From positions 1 through 64,000 of the forward strand of contig NZ_MRCM01000011.1 in the NCBI RefSeq assembly GCF_002303885.1: a stretch of 64,000 nucleotides of DNA, given 5' to 3'. Position 1 is the stretch's first letter, and every line of letters starts with the position of its first letter. Shown one piece after another: positions 44,701-53,388 of the stretch. A program made the translations under genes and the position numbers. The notes beneath the pieces were generated by a model, which was not told where the DNA came from, did not search any database, and was given only the letters and a program-made list of their open reading frames with translations. This DNA is from Flavobacterium sp. ACN2 (GTDB taxonomy: Bacteria > Bacteroidota > Bacteroidia > Flavobacteriales > Flavobacteriaceae).

Positions 44701-47700
44701 ATGGAGATGCAGACGGATCTGTAACACTTGAGGCGACAGCAGGAGAAGGACCATTTAAATTTAGTTTTAACGGAGGACTTTTCTTAGATAAATTTATTTA
44801 TGGAGGATTAATTGCAGGAAACTATCCTTATACAGTAAGAGACAACAAAGGTTGTGAAGCTTCTGGAATAGCTATTGTTACTGCTCCTGCGGCTATTATA
44901 CCAGTAATTAAAGCAAATGGAATTACATGTCTAAGTACAAAACCAGGAAGTATAGATGTAAATCTTACAGCTGCTTCTGGAGGTACAGCACCATTTACAT
45001 ACTATTTGTATGATAATACAATGGCAGTAAAAGGAACTTATATTGCAAATGCAGCAGATGCATTGGTAAAGCATAATTTCCCTAATTTAGATTTTGGTGA
45101 CTACTTTATTCATATAGTAGACGCAAAAGGATGTAAGTATGAGAGTACTGCGATAAGAATTGAACCACTTCCATATTTGGCTTTTGAAGCTGAGACTATT
45201 GGAATGGATTGCGAGGAAGGTATCACTGTTAGAGTTAAAGTAACAGGTGGTACAGCAGATTTTGAATATTCTATTTATGGACTTGGTCAGTCTTCTGGCA
45301 TTGTACCTGACAAAGAGTGGGATTTCAAAAAATTAGAGCAGAATACGACTTATAATTTTATGGTTGTAGATGCGAACGGATGTCCATCGTATTTAGAATA
45401 TACTACACCTAAGATTTCAGATATTACGGCAGACGTTACGCCAAAAGATGTAACATGTTTTAATGCAGGAAATGGTGAATTAAGTTTTGAAGTAAAAGAT
45501 TTAGGCGCAGGAACTACTCATATTTATTATGAAGTAAGAGATAACTTAACTAATCTGCCAATTCTAAGCCCTAAATTTGGTGATATCTATGCAGCTCCTT
45601 ACACAGGAACAATTACAGGTTTATTGCCAGGTAATTACATTCTTTATGTAAAAGAAATAGACGGAACTAAATGTTCTACTACAACGAAATTCCAAATTAA
45701 ACAGCCAGCTTCAGCACTTGATGCTAGTATTACTAAAGTGGTGAATGCAACTTGCGATAAAAATGCTTTTGTAACAATTAGCGCAGGTGGAGGAACAGGA
45801 CCTTATACTTATGGTTTCTATACTGCACCAGCTACAGCACCAGCTTCATTTGGAAGTGAAAATGTTTTAGAGTTGCCATATTCTCCAACTACTACAAACT
45901 ATAACATTGTTATAAAAGATGCTAATGAATGTGAGAAAGAACTAGGTCAGATAATTTCTAAAGACCCAAGTCCAGAAATTAGTTTAGATGTAGATAACAA
46001 ATGTGTTAGCGAAGATACTTTCGGAATCGTAGTAACATTGTCTAACGTAGGAATGCCAGGATATTCTATTAAAGTTGACGATGGAGTTTTTGTACCATAT
46101 ACTGGAACATTCCCGTATACAATACCAAATTTACACTCTGGAGAACATGAAATTACAATAAAAGACAAAAACAACTGTACAGATGTTAAGAAGATAACAA
46201 TTGACGCTCCATTAAAACTTGAAGCTTCAAATCTTGTTCTGCCAAATTGTAATGATGATAATGGTGGAGTAACATTAGTTCCAAGTGGAGGATCAGGAAA
46301 TTATGGTTATAGTATTTTACCAAGTTTCCCAAGTGTATCTATAGTAGGCAATACAATTACAGGATTACAAGCTGGTAAGTATGTAGTAACAATGACCGAC
46401 CTTACAAATGTTGGATGTACTACTACAACAGAATTTGAATTGCCAGCTGGAACTCCAGTTACTTTTGATGCTGTAGCTACAGATGTACTTTGTCTTGGAG
46501 ATTCAAACGGAACTATTACAGTAAATTTACTTGCAGGTAATAATGAACCTCCGTATACTTACGAAATTGCATTAGTATCAGGAGCGCCTCTACCATTAGG
46601 TATTGTACAGACAGATAACGTATTTAGTAATCTTCCGATAGGAGATTATAGAATTACGGTGACTTCTAAGAGATTGTGTTCTTTATATAAAGATTACACT
46701 ATTGGAGGACCAACTGTTGCTTTAGGAGCCATTGTTGCTCTGAAAGATTTTGGATGTCTTTCAGGAAGCGATCCAGAACTTGCAGAAGTTACAATTACTG
46801 GAACGGGAGGTACAGCATCGTATCTATATAATTTTGATGGAAGTGCAAATTATACGAAAGAAAATAAAGTAACGATTCCAAATGACGGAAACCCTCATAC
46901 GGTAAATTACTATGTAATCGATAAGAATGGTTGTAAAACAAATGGTTCTACAATTGTTAATCCGTTTACGAAATTAGACGATATTGATTTTGCTCAAACG
47001 ATAGTAGCAACATGTCCAGATGAAGAAACACAAGTTACTTTAACAGTAATAGGTGGTTATGCAATTGATAAATATGAAATTGTTTCTCCATTCACTAAAG
47101 ACAACGGAACTTCAAATGTATTTGACAACTTACTTGCTGGAACTTACATGTTTAAAGTGACAGACGAGAGAGGATGTTCTATCGAAAGACCTTATGTAAT
47201 TGAAAAATTAGATAAAATTGATATTGTTAAAACATCACAAATCAATGTAAGCTGTAACACAATAAACGGAACCAATAACAACGGTGAGGCAACTTTCACA
47301 GTTTCAGACTTTAGTACTGCTGGTTACACAGTTGTTGTTACAAGTACACCAACTGGATTAGCTCACAACGCTCCTACAACAGCAGGTGATGTAGTTACAA
47401 TAGATGGTCTTGTTGAAGGAACTTACACAGTAACAGTAACAGATAATACAACAAATTGTTCGAAATCTGCAGATGTTACCATTACAATGCCAGCTCCAAT
47501 TGTATTTACTGCAACGGGTAGCAATGTATATTGTTCTGAAGATAATTCTACAATTACAATTACAAACATTGTAGGTGGAACGCCAAATTATTCTTATGCA
47601 GCAGTTATAAGAAATCAACCAGCTCCAGTAGCGTTTGCAGCGTCTACTGTTCCATTGGTGGTTGATACAGATTTGACAAACCTATTATGGGATGTTTATA

Positions 47701-50700
47701 TTAAAGATGCGAATGGTTGCGTTTCAGCGCCAATCCCAGTAGATATTGATCTTGACGCAGCTCCAGTTCTTAATATGCCTGTACAACAGTGTTTTGTAGA
47801 TGTTGACTTGACTGTAGATCTTGATGCTCTTGCTACAACATACAATAATGTTAAAACATTTACGATTGATGGATTGCCAACAGGTGCTATAGCGACATTT
47901 ACAAAAGCAGGTTCATATAAAATCGTTTTAACAGATGAGCATGGTTGTTCAGATGAGCAAACGTATATTATTCAAGAGCGTTTAACAGCCGCAGCAACAT
48001 TAGAGAAAGATCTTTATTGTGAAGTAGGTAATGAAGCAGCAAAAATTGTTGTTGAAGTAAAAGGTGGTGTAAAAGATTATACATACCAAATGTACCTAGA
48101 CGGTGTTGCAGTATTCCCAGCTCCAAAAACAGCTACGGGTGATTTTACAGAATTTGTAACTGCTGAAGGAGATTACACTTTTGAAATCTCAGACAGTAAC
48201 TTACCATGTACATTTACAACTATTCCTGTAACGGTTACAGATCCAGAGCCAATTACTCTTGGAGATTCGCATACAGATGTATTATGTTGGAATGACAGCA
48301 ATGGAACTTTAACAGTTGTACCAACTGGTGGAGTAGAACCATATTCATATGTGCTTTCTGGAACAGTTACAAATACAACAGGAGATGTAAGCGGTGTTTA
48401 TACCGATTTACCTCAAGGTACGTATACAGTTCAAGTTACAGATGGTAAAGGTTGTACGACTACTTCGGCTAATATTATAATTATTCAGCCAAATAAGTTA
48501 GATCAAGAGTATGCTATTACAGCAAATAATGCTTGTAATAGATTTACAGAAATTGTGGTAACAGGTAAAGAAGGTACGGCACCTTACCAATATAATTTTG
48601 ACGGAAATGGATACGATGATACAAATAGTATCTCTGTACCAAATGACGGTTCAGTTGCATCAGTTACCTATACGGTTAGAGATGCTAATGGTTGTGAAAC
48701 ACCACCAGTAACAGTTCCGATTGTTCCATTAAACAAACCGAGTGCTTTAGAATTCTTAGCAACTGCTATTACTTGTAATCCTGCAAACGCTACTAGTACT
48801 GTTACAGTAACAGCTACAAACGGTGTAGGTGCGTTAGAATTTAAAATTATAGAATTCAACGGTGTGGCAACTACGCTTTATCCACCAGTTTCAACAACTG
48901 GAAGTGCAGATCCAGCCGTATTTACAGGATTACCTTTCGGTGAATATAAATTTGAGGTAACAGATAGTTTTAAATGTTCATTCACTGATATATTGACTAT
49001 CAAAGACGTTGTTAAAATCCAAGCTACAGGTGATGCTTTCGCGAAATCTTGTATCGGTACAGACGACGGAAAAGTAGTCTTTACAATGTCTGATTTCAAA
49101 GGAACATATACTTACTCAGTAACTAAAGATGGTGCTGCTTTTGATGGACCACATACAACTTCTAACACAGAGGTTACTTTAGCGAATTTAGCAATAGGAG
49201 TTTATGAGATTAGTGTTGTTGATGATATAACAACTTGCCCAATAACTTTCAGCGTTACGGTTAACGATCCTATCGATGTAACTGTTTCAGAAGAAGATAA
49301 CGTAAATGCTAATTGTAAAACTGGTGCAGTAGTGACAGTTCTAGGACACGGAGGAGCTGGAGATTATACCTATTCTTTTGTTGCAGCGGGAGCAGCTTAC
49401 GGTACATTTGAACCAGAAGCTACTAGAGTATTAAATCCTGCTACGGCGAGTTGGTATGTATATGCGAAAGATAAAAACGGATGTATCTCTCAACCGATAA
49501 CAGTTAACATTACAACTGATCCATTGCCAAGTAACTTTACAGCAAAAGTTACATCTCATTGTGCTGATAATAATGGAAATTATGAAATTGTAGTAGATGA
49601 TTCTGTTGCTATTGGAGTAGGTCCATTTACATATAGTATTGGTGGAGGATTCCAAATTTCTAAATCATTTACAGTGAACGTGGCAAAAGCTTACGATATC
49701 ACAGTACGCGATAAATTTGGTTGTGAGACTAAATTCCCAGCTCTAGTAACTATTTTACAGCCTTTAGAATTGGATACTAAAATTTTAGATTGGCCAAGTT
49801 GTGATGAAGGAGACGGAAGAATTAGTGTTACAGCAACTGGTGGTTCAGGAAATTACAGTTATTCAATTGACGGACAACCTGCAGTAACAACTACGACAGC
49901 TGAATTTACAGGTTTAGATTCTGGTTCTCACACAATCGATGTGATTGATACAACGACTAACTGTCCAATTTCAACAACGGTGGTTATTGCTCCAGCAACT
50001 AAAATTGATGGTTTCAAAGCAGTTCCTACTCCTGTTACATGTTTCAGTTATACAGATGGTAAAATTAGAGCAAGCATTACTCCAGGAGTAAATGATAACC
50101 CTATATACAAATATAGAATCAACAACGGTCCACTTCAAGAAAGCGGATTGTTTGAAGGATTAGCAGCTGGAGATTACAGAGTTGAAGTATTCTCAGGAAG
50201 AGGTTGTACAGCCTTTATTGATGTAAAAGTTGAAGGACCTAAAGCAATTGTGGTTCCAGATCCAGCTGTGGTGCAGTACTTATGTACTAGCGGTAACACT
50301 AGCAATTTTGCAACAATCACAGTAACTGGTGTTACTGGAGGTTCTGAAAATTATGATAAGTACACTTATGAGTTTATTAGAAATGGTGTAAGAGTTTACA
50401 AAGGAGAAAGAAATGTGTATACTCAAACCGATTTTACAGGTGGAAATTTCGTAGTAAAAGTTTATGACGAAAATGGTTGTGAGGGTACTAATCCAACAAC
50501 TTGGGTAATTAATCCATTCATCCGTTTAGACAAAGTAAATGTAAGAGTTGATGATGCAATCACTTGTCCTACTAAAGAAAACATTACAGTATCAGTAGAT
50601 GCGACAGGAGGTACACCAACAAACTTAGAATATTCAATCGCTTATTCTTCTGGTGCTACTGTACCAGGAAATGCGCCAAATGCAAATGGAGTATTTACAG

Positions 50701-53345
50701 ATTTAGGAATTGGTGAATATATCATCACAGTTCTGAATAAAGATACTGGCTGTTTATTACAGAAAGTTCACAATGTGTTTGATCCAAATACATTCAGTAT
50801 TCAAGCAGTTGCTGTAAATGGAGAAATTTGTTTCAATGCTACTGATGGAAGCGTAGATTTAACTTTTGTAGACAATCAGATAGTTCCAAAAGACGATGCA
50901 GGTAGATTTGATTATGTAGTGACTGGTCCTTCGCCAAGTACAGCGGTAGTAGCTTCAGGTCAATCACCAACTGCAGGTCCACAAAGAGTTTCTAATTTGA
51001 GCGCTGGTTTATACAAAGTTGTGGCTACCTTAGTAGGTGATCCTAGATGTTCAGTAGAAACATTATTTACGATCAGTCAACCAAACGAAGCATTAGTTGC
51101 AACATCAGCAAAAGTGGATATTACATGTATTGCAGGTAATAATGACGGTGAAATATCTGTTAGCGCAACAGGAGGTTGGAACACATCTTACCAATATCAA
51201 TTAGTAAGAGGTACAACTGTTGTAGAAGATTATTCAAGTAAGACAAACTATCCAGGTCTAACAGCAGGTGTTTATACCATAAACGTTAAAGACGCTAAAG
51301 GTTGTATGGCATCTACAAGTCAGACTTTAATAGTGCCATTGCCTATTAATGCTACAGCAAGTGCAAATGTTACAACGTTACCATGTTTTGGAGATAAATC
51401 TGGTGTAGTTACCGTGAGCCCTCCAACAGGTGGTCAAGGAAGCAACTATATGTATACTTTAAATATACTTTCTGAAAATCCTGTAATTTCATCAGGACCA
51501 TTCTCTTCTCCAGTTTTCTCTGGATTAGGAGCAGGAAGATATAGTGTAACAATAACAGATGGATTCTCTTGTGAGTTTACAACTAATGAAGTTGAAATAA
51601 AAGATCCACTAAAAGTATTAGCTACTTTAGTAGAGTCTAGAGCACAAACTTGTCAGACTTTAACAGAGCTTACGCTAAGTGCTGAAGGAGGAACAGGACC
51701 ATATACTTATAGTGCAGATGGAACAACAATATTAGGTACATTCGCATCTTCAGTTTCATTTGAAGTGCCAGTAGGTTCTTATAAGTATTTTGTTTTTGAT
51801 TCTAAAGGATGTAGAAGTGTTGTCTCTAATACAGTTACAATCTATGCATTAACTCCATTAGATGTTAAATTGGATGTTTCAAGCGCAGTTGTAAAATGTA
51901 CTGGAGAAGCTACAGGAGTAATTACTGCAGAAGCAGTAGGAGGCTTGGGTCATTATTCTTATACATTGTTAAACGGAACAGGCGGAATTGTTCGTCCAGC
52001 TCAAGACAATGGAGTATTTGCTGATCTTCCAATTGGAACATATCAAGTAGCAGTTGAAAGTGTGGATTGTAGTGATAAATCTGAATTGGTTGTTATTACG
52101 GAACCAAGAGAAGCTTTACAAGCTCAATTTAAACCAACTGATGTTACTTGTTTCGGTGAGAATAATGGTAAACTTGAAATAATCGCTTCAGGTGGAACAG
52201 GAGTTATTAAATATGCAATTTCTCCAAATCTGAACCAGTTTGATACTAAAGTGATATTTGAGAAATTGGCGCCTGGTGATTACCAAGCTATAGCTCAGGA
52301 CGAAAACGGATGTTTTGTATTGTACGATTTCACAATCTCACAACCAAGACCTGTAGTTGTAACTGAGGTTCCAAACTCAATGATACCAGAAGTTTGTGAC
52401 GGAGATAAAGATGGTGCATTTAGTATCGAAATTAAAGGTGGTACTTTACCTTACAGTGTAAGTTTAGATGCTCCAAACGGACCATTTACTGCAGGTACTG
52501 CAACACAAACAGTGTTTGACTTTACAAACCTTAAAGGTGGAGCACATACAGTTTATGTGAAAGATGCAAACAACTGTCCGGTAGATTTCGTAGAGAATAT
52601 GCCAAATGCTGTAATTCTTAACCCAACTGCAGAAGTAACATATGATTGTGTTAACAATGCACAGGCAAACATGGTAGTAGTAACAATCGATGCTTCTATC
52701 ACAAACCCTGCAGAGGTAGATTACTCTCTTGACAATAATGGAACATTCCAGCCAAGTAACATTTTCACAAATGTTGCTCCAGGAAGCCACTTCATTGTTG
52801 CTAGACATACTAACGGATGTGAGGTGCCAACTCCAATTTTTGAAGTAGCAGCTGTAGATCCAGTAAGTTTAATTGACGTGACAAACCAAAGCAAAGACAT
52901 CAACACAATTGTTGTAAAAGCTTCTGGTGGAGTTGCTCCTTACGAATACAGCTTCAATGGTGAATCATTCTCATCATCTAATAGCTATAGAATCTACAAA
53001 TCTGGTGATTATGTAGTGATCGTAAGAGACAAAAATGGTTGTGAGGCAACAATAACAGTTCAGGGTACATTCTATGACTTCTGTCTGCCAAACTACTTCA
53101 CTCCAAACGGTGACGGACAAAATGATACTATTGGTCCAGATTGTGGTGCATTAGCATACAAAGAACTAACGTTCGATATTTATGATAGATATGGTAGAGT
53201 AGTAGCGAAATACCACGTAGGTCAAAAATGGGATGGTAGATATCATGGAAACGAATTACCAACAGGTGATTACTGGTATGTTCTTAAATTAAATGATCCG
53301 AAAGATCCAAGAGAATTTGTTGGACATTTCACTTTATACAGATAA
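35721..53345 (+). CDS. sprB: Giant gliding-motility surface adhesin SprB
   Basis: A 5874-residue protein exported by the type IX secretion system and moved along the cell surface during gliding. Signal peptide about 1-28. An N-terminal domain (about 30-385) is followed by a DUF11-like domain (389-497, IVLTKIVKNSNGD to VQVIPDC) and an Ig-like segment near 545-627. Dozens of SprB repeats of about 80-90 residues fill about 730-5780; each has an ITC-type Cys early and a DxxGC Cys late. A jelly-roll-like block interrupts them at about 1253-1465. The C-terminus (about 5787-5874: NYFTPNGDGQND, YDRYGR, WDGRYHGNELPTGDYWYVL) is a type B T9SS sorting domain. The start at 35721 is chosen because the signal peptide begins there. 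F. johnsoniae SprB is about 6.5 kDa-residue scale, so this one is somewhat shorter. Confidence 0.95.
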   Translation: MKTMKKPTIFKVFIAAVFLLLGISSYGQLRKNFDPRYNTSLKGDILVIGNNILNRDGGGRNNRPNNAFDSQGTGTTANDNLDMKYIDIDNDAATFNSSSATLVIPDASKDCYEIAYAALYWSGTYQGSDRNNINKVKLKTGTSAYKDITGSIIWDEGASGVNNAYLSKPYACFKEITTEVKAAGPGLYTIADLVCSQGSLNPGGGNSAGWSIYVIYKDPKLPSKYITSFDGFSMIRSTDPPLDIPISGFTTNPEGNVNVKLGFSALEGDNPLEGDGLQFKGGKSTLWGPISSLARPITPAVPPTRWDAGSPAKPNFFNSTITDGDAIMTNRNPASKNTLGYDAGVVKVLNDGNNIIQNNETSATLRINTSQDSYFMFFTAISVEIIEPKIVLTKIVKNSNGDNIGGQTVTLGQQLNYEIGFKNTGNDDATSFTIRDQLPINIIFNYPTDLLPLPDGVTVKSWNPTTRSIVFDVRSDIVKVGLTEKTIKFKVQVIPDCTMLDEACSNSIDNSAYATYKGSQNTSFTISDDPSVDTNTGCILVPKATNFLVGVEGCQYDRKRTLCTETLDITAANGYSTYTWYSDKEKTKKIGTGQTLTVKDPGTYYVYNEAPAPCRSIFEKFTVERFGETAKNPVLDVADQIVICPNDGKELPKIFLCGANASRLIKTGINDSSNIVWERLDTSSCKAVTNENCANESTDCKWIQVSTGPDFTAKDAGQYRLTINYSGSCFNRFYFNVFTNPLAPTEEHVDMLCGSNGSITVRDVPAGYQYAIKTSPTATIQDWEWQDSNTFPIYNPDAYTIYIRQKGVTTNPCIFKIPNILIRRLNLTLDGKKTDPICPTDLGSASVGIKDFEGPYYIYLYNQATGQIEKQDGPVTALDYSFSSLSYGTYGKNYYIRVTSSPIDQTPAPKCDVSYYFEIKAPSSQLKAFATLQEPFTACSDGKLLLSASGGKAPYAYFINGSPTRVDTNPVIITEAKTYEIRVVDDAGCSATTSITIPEVSKPTFDVNHTSSACYDGSSSIRIENIVPNGNILAYSIDNGLSYSGNTTFLNLNPGVYKVIVRYSVTYTVNNVQQRKDCFTDPINVTITGPTSALTASGGVAALAGCTLPDTNGDNQGGKLRINNVEGGTPPYQYDFGDGKGWVNVNEADVMPNTTGYTLRVKDNAGCIFTITDKIILDPKPTDPTIDDPITVYSCDGKASTTITVRNPQNTNYTYEYYIDGTPNTPITNNVFTNVPAGNHKIKVKYTVTKVPTYSNLLREDFGLGSYTTTPGINPGYCFEDETSTHLAPDYKCNRDEWINDGEYAVASSIRTRFNDSWIVAKDHTVPTSPLGRFLCVNVGGTAGIGGILYSKPIRDVIVNQPVIISLWAENLIVKTSTSHADPKLTIQLINNLNGVGGTETIVATTDTSNPWVVPKSEQWEYKELSLNPGAYTNLSFVIRSYSNEFNGNDVLIDDIWVRQIPASCDAEKEFTVIIEDNKGFKADTPIVDNLTCIDKADGIITIPVSNFNPATGYYYTVNGGGLQNSSASPLVLDKLAAGNYTVVVQYDTAGNCSTSYSRSVTAPEAVTALATVTTQPTCIDGAVIKASAKGGKPNYKYQLERPDGTIVIAFQTEDTFNLPLTATGDFVVVVKDSGDCSSAASDKVTVVGAVPPTATLDPSSDLCYDAGNKATLVVSVSGGKAPYHYSLDGVNYQDSEKFENLGSGNYTIYVRDANGCNATPLTNIAIGTQVTAYAEVTKPLDCTNSPNAQITITAQNGTPGYTYEVSINGAPFVAIGSNVYPASGTGSYVFRVTDSKGCPALTTAVTVDAKLEPTGSTTPINPKCYNGNNGSFTVIPAGGNGGPYEFSFDGGNFTTSATHSNLDAFVGATNTKTYKYQVKDGKGCLSPIYDVILTNPTEVKVTGSFPANTTCSSTAVITIVGAGGAGNYTYNFDGGTNYNNVTTKTVTLTNAEQTIKFYVKDGNGCTAEGEIKVPAFNPPTGITISNPAAITCNATETSLTLTANGGIAPYTYEVTVGPVTPAAQTGNTATFTGLTAGYYEFKVTDARGCTATGSKTIADGVKIKADVVKTDELCAGSKNGSATFTVSDVSSTGNFTYTFTPNTGTPNVNGNKVTYTNLAPGTYTFVATDRTTGCVSDSKEAIIGAATPITFDVNASKISCNNKFTTITISNLQGGTGNYSYAFAASGSTSPSTPYGSTLTVDTSVLTTSIDVYVKDANNCAIKKTVSVGTEDLPKMDPIAAQCYLGTPISVKITGTYALPATFSKDGTNFGTADTFNLTPGTYKLTVKDKFGCIDFINYVVAEQLTITPSVVADTDCTPNTTISLSSAGGTGTRTYAVSFNGGGYSTVTSPYTASAAGTYKFRVNDTANPVCYAYTADITVTLKPTVLTISTSKVDVKCYGAKTGSILVTATSGKAPFTYTITKRGSSPAEVYNVNNPSGLGAGIYDIVVEDALGCKSATADVTIAEPAELTADASIDPFTCNTTNTKEPKNVTVTGTGGVLPYSYSFNGGSYGPSNTLEVVDNTKTQTVRYSIMDGNGCTTAVKTLTILPLNPPKIAKVDVTKIYCDPVASRKSTATITLVAGSGAVTSYTIVSGQTNTTGATSGVFTDLDSGNYTFRATASNGCYDEFSINIPPVVSITAAANKLNDVYCYAIPKETTGAIRYTVGKFVSTYSYTVNGVVTATNQTATSFDLTNLGEGTYDVVFTDETTLCIFSTKVVITQPTDALVLHLDSNVNANCNKATSKVTVHATGGTLDYKYAFKQNNVAPTDSDYKDAASADLSPVMNTEWDVWVKDANNCTAKIDVTIDTDLAPTVDVKVNNQCTVSGNAFVIEATGNGGVAPYTYTINTGVAPSPANIFTVGAGTYTITVKDANGCTGTAPITVYDAMTVSADITKELTCAAVTPVNGNIKVKVVTGGKPNFTYKVKIDAGSYPTTGTPFTGTSFDYPVTAAGTYQFEITDANGCIKETIAVELKDPQTVLVKDTPTSPTCNGDADGSVTLEATAGEGPFKFSFNGGLFLDKFIYGGLIAGNYPYTVRDNKGCEASGIAIVTAPAAIIPVIKANGITCLSTKPGSIDVNLTAASGGTAPFTYYLYDNTMAVKGTYIANAADALVKHNFPNLDFGDYFIHIVDAKGCKYESTAIRIEPLPYLAFEAETIGMDCEEGITVRVKVTGGTADFEYSIYGLGQSSGIVPDKEWDFKKLEQNTTYNFMVVDANGCPSYLEYTTPKISDITADVTPKDVTCFNAGNGELSFEVKDLGAGTTHIYYEVRDNLTNLPILSPKFGDIYAAPYTGTITGLLPGNYILYVKEIDGTKCSTTTKFQIKQPASALDASITKVVNATCDKNAFVTISAGGGTGPYTYGFYTAPATAPASFGSENVLELPYSPTTTNYNIVIKDANECEKELGQIISKDPSPEISLDVDNKCVSEDTFGIVVTLSNVGMPGYSIKVDDGVFVPYTGTFPYTIPNLHSGEHEITIKDKNNCTDVKKITIDAPLKLEASNLVLPNCNDDNGGVTLVPSGGSGNYGYSILPSFPSVSIVGNTITGLQAGKYVVTMTDLTNVGCTTTTEFELPAGTPVTFDAVATDVLCLGDSNGTITVNLLAGNNEPPYTYEIALVSGAPLPLGIVQTDNVFSNLPIGDYRITVTSKRLCSLYKDYTIGGPTVALGAIVALKDFGCLSGSDPELAEVTITGTGGTASYLYNFDGSANYTKENKVTIPNDGNPHTVNYYVIDKNGCKTNGSTIVNPFTKLDDIDFAQTIVATCPDEETQVTLTVIGGYAIDKYEIVSPFTKDNGTSNVFDNLLAGTYMFKVTDERGCSIERPYVIEKLDKIDIVKTSQINVSCNTINGTNNNGEATFTVSDFSTAGYTVVVTSTPTGLAHNAPTTAGDVVTIDGLVEGTYTVTVTDNTTNCSKSADVTITMPAPIVFTATGSNVYCSEDNSTITITNIVGGTPNYSYAAVIRNQPAPVAFAASTVPLVVDTDLTNLLWDVYIKDANGCVSAPIPVDIDLDAAPVLNMPVQQCFVDVDLTVDLDALATTYNNVKTFTIDGLPTGAIATFTKAGSYKIVLTDEHGCSDEQTYIIQERLTAAATLEKDLYCEVGNEAAKIVVEVKGGVKDYTYQMYLDGVAVFPAPKTATGDFTEFVTAEGDYTFEISDSNLPCTFTTIPVTVTDPEPITLGDSHTDVLCWNDSNGTLTVVPTGGVEPYSYVLSGTVTNTTGDVSGVYTDLPQGTYTVQVTDGKGCTTTSANIIIIQPNKLDQEYAITANNACNRFTEIVVTGKEGTAPYQYNFDGNGYDDTNSISVPNDGSVASVTYTVRDANGCETPPVTVPIVPLNKPSALEFLATAITCNPANATSTVTVTATNGVGALEFKIIEFNGVATTLYPPVSTTGSADPAVFTGLPFGEYKFEVTDSFKCSFTDILTIKDVVKIQATGDAFAKSCIGTDDGKVVFTMSDFKGTYTYSVTKDGAAFDGPHTTSNTEVTLANLAIGVYEISVVDDITTCPITFSVTVNDPIDVTVSEEDNVNANCKTGAVVTVLGHGGAGDYTYSFVAAGAAYGTFEPEATRVLNPATASWYVYAKDKNGCISQPITVNITTDPLPSNFTAKVTSHCADNNGNYEIVVDDSVAIGVGPFTYSIGGGFQISKSFTVNVAKAYDITVRDKFGCETKFPALVTILQPLELDTKILDWPSCDEGDGRISVTATGGSGNYSYSIDGQPAVTTTTAEFTGLDSGSHTIDVIDTTTNCPISTTVVIAPATKIDGFKAVPTPVTCFSYTDGKIRASITPGVNDNPIYKYRINNGPLQESGLFEGLAAGDYRVEVFSGRGCTAFIDVKVEGPKAIVVPDPAVVQYLCTSGNTSNFATITVTGVTGGSENYDKYTYEFIRNGVRVYKGERNVYTQTDFTGGNFVVKVYDENGCEGTNPTTWVINPFIRLDKVNVRVDDAITCPTKENITVSVDATGGTPTNLEYSIAYSSGATVPGNAPNANGVFTDLGIGEYIITVLNKDTGCLLQKVHNVFDPNTFSIQAVAVNGEICFNATDGSVDLTFVDNQIVPKDDAGRFDYVVTGPSPSTAVVASGQSPTAGPQRVSNLSAGLYKVVATLVGDPRCSVETLFTISQPNEALVATSAKVDITCIAGNNDGEISVSATGGWNTSYQYQLVRGTTVVEDYSSKTNYPGLTAGVYTINVKDAKGCMASTSQTLIVPLPINATASANVTTLPCFGDKSGVVTVSPPTGGQGSNYMYTLNILSENPVISSGPFSSPVFSGLGAGRYSVTITDGFSCEFTTNEVEIKDPLKVLATLVESRAQTCQTLTELTLSAEGGTGPYTYSADGTTILGTFASSVSFEVPVGSYKYFVFDSKGCRSVVSNTVTIYALTPLDVKLDVSSAVVKCTGEATGVITAEAVGGLGHYSYTLLNGTGGIVRPAQDNGVFADLPIGTYQVAVESVDCSDKSELVVITEPREALQAQFKPTDVTCFGENNGKLEIIASGGTGVIKYAISPNLNQFDTKVIFEKLAPGDYQAIAQDENGCFVLYDFTISQPRPVVVTEVPNSMIPEVCDGDKDGAFSIEIKGGTLPYSVSLDAPNGPFTAGTATQTVFDFTNLKGGAHTVYVKDANNCPVDFVENMPNAVILNPTAEVTYDCVNNAQANMVVVTIDASITNPAEVDYSLDNNGTFQPSNIFTNVAPGSHFIVARHTNGCEVPTPIFEVAAVDPVSLIDVTNQSKDINTIVVKASGGVAPYEYSFNGESFSSSNSYRIYKSGDYVVIVRDKNGCEATITVQGTFYDFCLPNYFTPNGDGQNDTIGPDCGALAYKELTFDIYDRYGRVVAKYHVGQKWDGRYHGNELPTGDYWYVLKLNDPKDPREFVGHFTLYR

Positions 53346-53388
53346 CAAAATTATAGCCCCAATGATGTTATCTAAAAATATTAATACA

